Positions 62,727 to 64,000 of a DNA stretch of 64,000 nucleotides are shown in pieces; the stretch's first letter is position 1; each line of letters starts with the position of its first letter. The notes below the pieces were generated by a model. It did no database searches. It was not told the origin of the DNA and saw nothing but the letters and a program-made list of their open reading frames with translations. Source of the DNA: Bradyrhizobium sp. SK17 (GTDB lineage: Bacteria > Pseudomonadota > Alphaproteobacteria > Rhizobiales > Xanthobacteraceae); the NCBI RefSeq assembly GCF_002831585.1, contig NZ_CP025113.1, forward strand, positions 1,798,001 to 1,862,000, in the 5' to 3' direction. The translations under genes and the position numbers were made by a program.

Positions 62727-64000
62727 CTATTGATAGGTCGCCACGATGTCGGACACCGCACGCTCGAGCTGCCGTGCGGTGGCGCATTGGCGCACCACGG
62801 TGCAGAAGGTCGCGTAGCGCGGCATCTCGGAATCGCCAAAGCCCCAGACCATGCGGCCCTCGGGATTGAGCCACACCAGCCGTTTGGAGCGCTCGCCGAT
62901 GCGGCGCAGGATGTCGGCGCGCGGATCGAGGTTGTTGCTGCGGGCGTCGCCGAGCACGATCACCGTGGTCTGCGGCGTGATCGCGCTCATCCAATTGTCC
63001 TCGAAATCGGCGAACGAGTTGCCGTAGTCGGACGAGCCGAAGCCGACCTTGGACATGATCTCCTTCATCGCCTCTTCCGGCGACATCGATTCCAGGATGT
63101 CGCTGACCTCGATCAAATGGCCCGAGAAGGCGAACGAACGGACGTCGTCGACCACCTCATGCAGGCTGTGGATCAGGAGCAGGAAGAAGTCCGAGACGCG
63201 GGCGACCGAGCCCGAAACGTCGCACAGCGCCACGATCTTCGGTCGGTCGCGGTGCTTGCGCTTCCACGCGGTCAGGAACGGCACGCCGCCCCAGGCCGCA
63301 TTGCGCCGCAGCGTGCGGCGGACATCGAGATGGCCGCGACGTTGGCGCTTGCGCGGCTTGGAATAGCGTTCGCGCAGCCGCCGCGCGATCTGGCGGATCA
63401 GCGCGCGCATCTGCTCGACCTGCCGCGGCTCGATCCGCGCCAGCGGCGCGTTGCGCAGGATCTCGTTGCGCAGGTTCTCCGCTTCCTCGCGGCCGTAGAG
63501 CAGCAGCGCCTGCGAGACCGCGTCGCGAACCGTGCCGCGCAGGCCGTTGAGCGCCTCCTGCAAACGTTCGGCGAGCGCCGGATTGCGCGTGGTCTGCTCG
63601 TCGATGTCATCGCGCAGGCGCTGGATGCCCATCGCGTCGAGGATACGGGTCTGGAAGATGCCGCGCTGGGTGAAGTAGCGGATGTCGGGCAGCGAGGCGG
63701 CGCCGGAGGCGTTGGCGATCGCCGTCGAGATCGCGGAACGATCCTGCGACAGCAGCATCTGCGCCAGCGAGCCGATATTCTCGTTGGCCGCGCCGCCCGA
63801 CGTGTCGCCATGCTCATCGGCCGAGGGGTTGGCGCCGGATGCGCTGCTGTCGTCAGCCTTGTTCTGCTCGGCGCTCTCCTGCTGCGGCTCGGGCTGGCTG
63901 AAGAACAGGTCGAAGCATTCGCCGAGCGAGCGCTTCTCGTCCTGGGTCTTGGCGAGTGTCAGCAGGAAGGTGTCGCGCAGGACATCGCGGTCGGCAAAGC
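62727..64000 (-). CDS. VWA domain-containing protein, CoxE-like (5' end beyond window)
   Basis: Leftward gene entering from the right edge; 424 codons are visible and the frame stays open to 64000. The first visible part (DVLRDTFLLTLAKTQDEKRS, CFDLFFSQPEPQQ, then a Ser/Asp/Gly-rich acidic stretch) is the usual N-terminal region of CoxE-like VWA proteins. The VWA domain has the MIDAS motif in IVALCDVSGSVARVSDFFLL and VIVLGDARSNNLDP. Such proteins pair with MoxR-type AAA ATPases, expected just outside the window, to mature metal enzymes or complexes. Confidence 0.9.
   Translation of the reverse strand, partial: FADRDVLRDTFLLTLAKTQDEKRSLGECFDLFFSQPEPQQESAEQNKADDSSASGANPSADEHGDTSGGAANENIGSLAQMLLSQDRSAISTAIANASGAASLPDIRYFTQRGIFQTRILDAMGIQRLRDDIDEQTTRNPALAERLQEALNGLRGTVRDAVSQALLLYGREEAENLRNEILRNAPLARIEPRQVEQMRALIRQIARRLRERYSKPRKRQRRGHLDVRRTLRRNAAWGGVPFLTAWKRKHRDRPKIVALCDVSGSVARVSDFFLLLIHSLHEVVDDVRSFAFSGHLIEVSDILESMSPEEAMKEIMSKVGFGSSDYGNSFADFEDNWMSAITPQTTVIVLGDARSNNLDPRADILRRIGERSKRLVWLNPEGRMVWGFGDSEMPRYATFCTVVRQCATARQLERAVSDIVATYQ

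Noticed and set aside
1..64000. CRISPR arrays, rRNA genes, insertion-sequence transposases
   Set aside because: No regularly spaced direct repeats, rRNA sequence or transposase motifs were seen anywhere in the window.

Overview
The window is GC-rich alphaproteobacterial DNA, most likely a Bradyrhizobium or a close relative. This rests on the Porin_2-type porin, an ACC deaminase gene beside an Lrp-type regulator, minCDE gene order, and dispersed palindromic repeats of a kind I associate with Bradyrhizobium. No database was available, so family names rest on motifs and on memory of the families.

Region 1 (1 to about 12,790) is an accessory island. A leftward operon (4487 to 1) encodes a small unknown protein, an XRE repressor, an ImmA/IrrE-like peptidase, a thymidylate-synthase-like protein, a protein resembling the 5-hydroxymethyl-dU DNA kinase / base-hypermodification superfamily (frameshifted near its end) and a MazG-like NTP pyrophosphohydrolase. 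This looks like a DNA base hypermodification cassette. Back-to-back with it, across a 97-bp control region holding a perfect palindrome, runs a rightward operon: an OLD/GajA-like ATPase-nuclease, a UvrD/GajB-like helicase and an AbiJ-like protein with a PD-(D/E)XK-type end. This is a Gabija-like defence unit with a third gene. Next come a TacA/TacT-type toxin-antitoxin pair and a large serine recombinase whose end lies in a 3' fragment of a tRNA-Arg(CCG) gene, the probable attachment site.

Region 2 (13 to 22.5 kb) holds a LuxR-type regulator, a secreted GlcG/HbpS-like protein, a MetX-like hydrolase, a complete nitrate/sulfonate/taurine-type ABC transporter, a fused dihydroxyacetone kinase (frameshifted), and a TetR regulator divergent from a TauD-like dioxygenase. 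Region 3 (22.8 to 37 kb) looks like a sulfate-ester catabolic cluster: acyl-CoA dehydrogenase, NDP-forming acyl-CoA synthetase, two related arylsulfatases flanking their formylglycine-generating enzyme with ATGA overlaps, a TetR regulator, a porin, a nitronate monooxygenase and an MFS carrier. The same operator-like sequence precedes the first catabolic gene and the TetR gene.

Region 4 (37 to 64 kb) is ordinary chromosome: rsgA, a Bug-type binding protein, pstS with a Pho box, minCDE, a Sir2 deacylase, SGNH and LysM proteins, acdR/acdS, a trypsin-like protease, a phosphoesterase, a Baeyer-Villiger-type monooxygenase, recQ, a DUF2235 hydrolase and a VWA protein cut by the right edge.

Five genes (near 1137, 20687, 41100, 49579 and 58093) are each broken by one missing base in a G/C homopolymer, always in the same direction. 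This points to homopolymer miscounting in the assembly rather than five pseudogenes.
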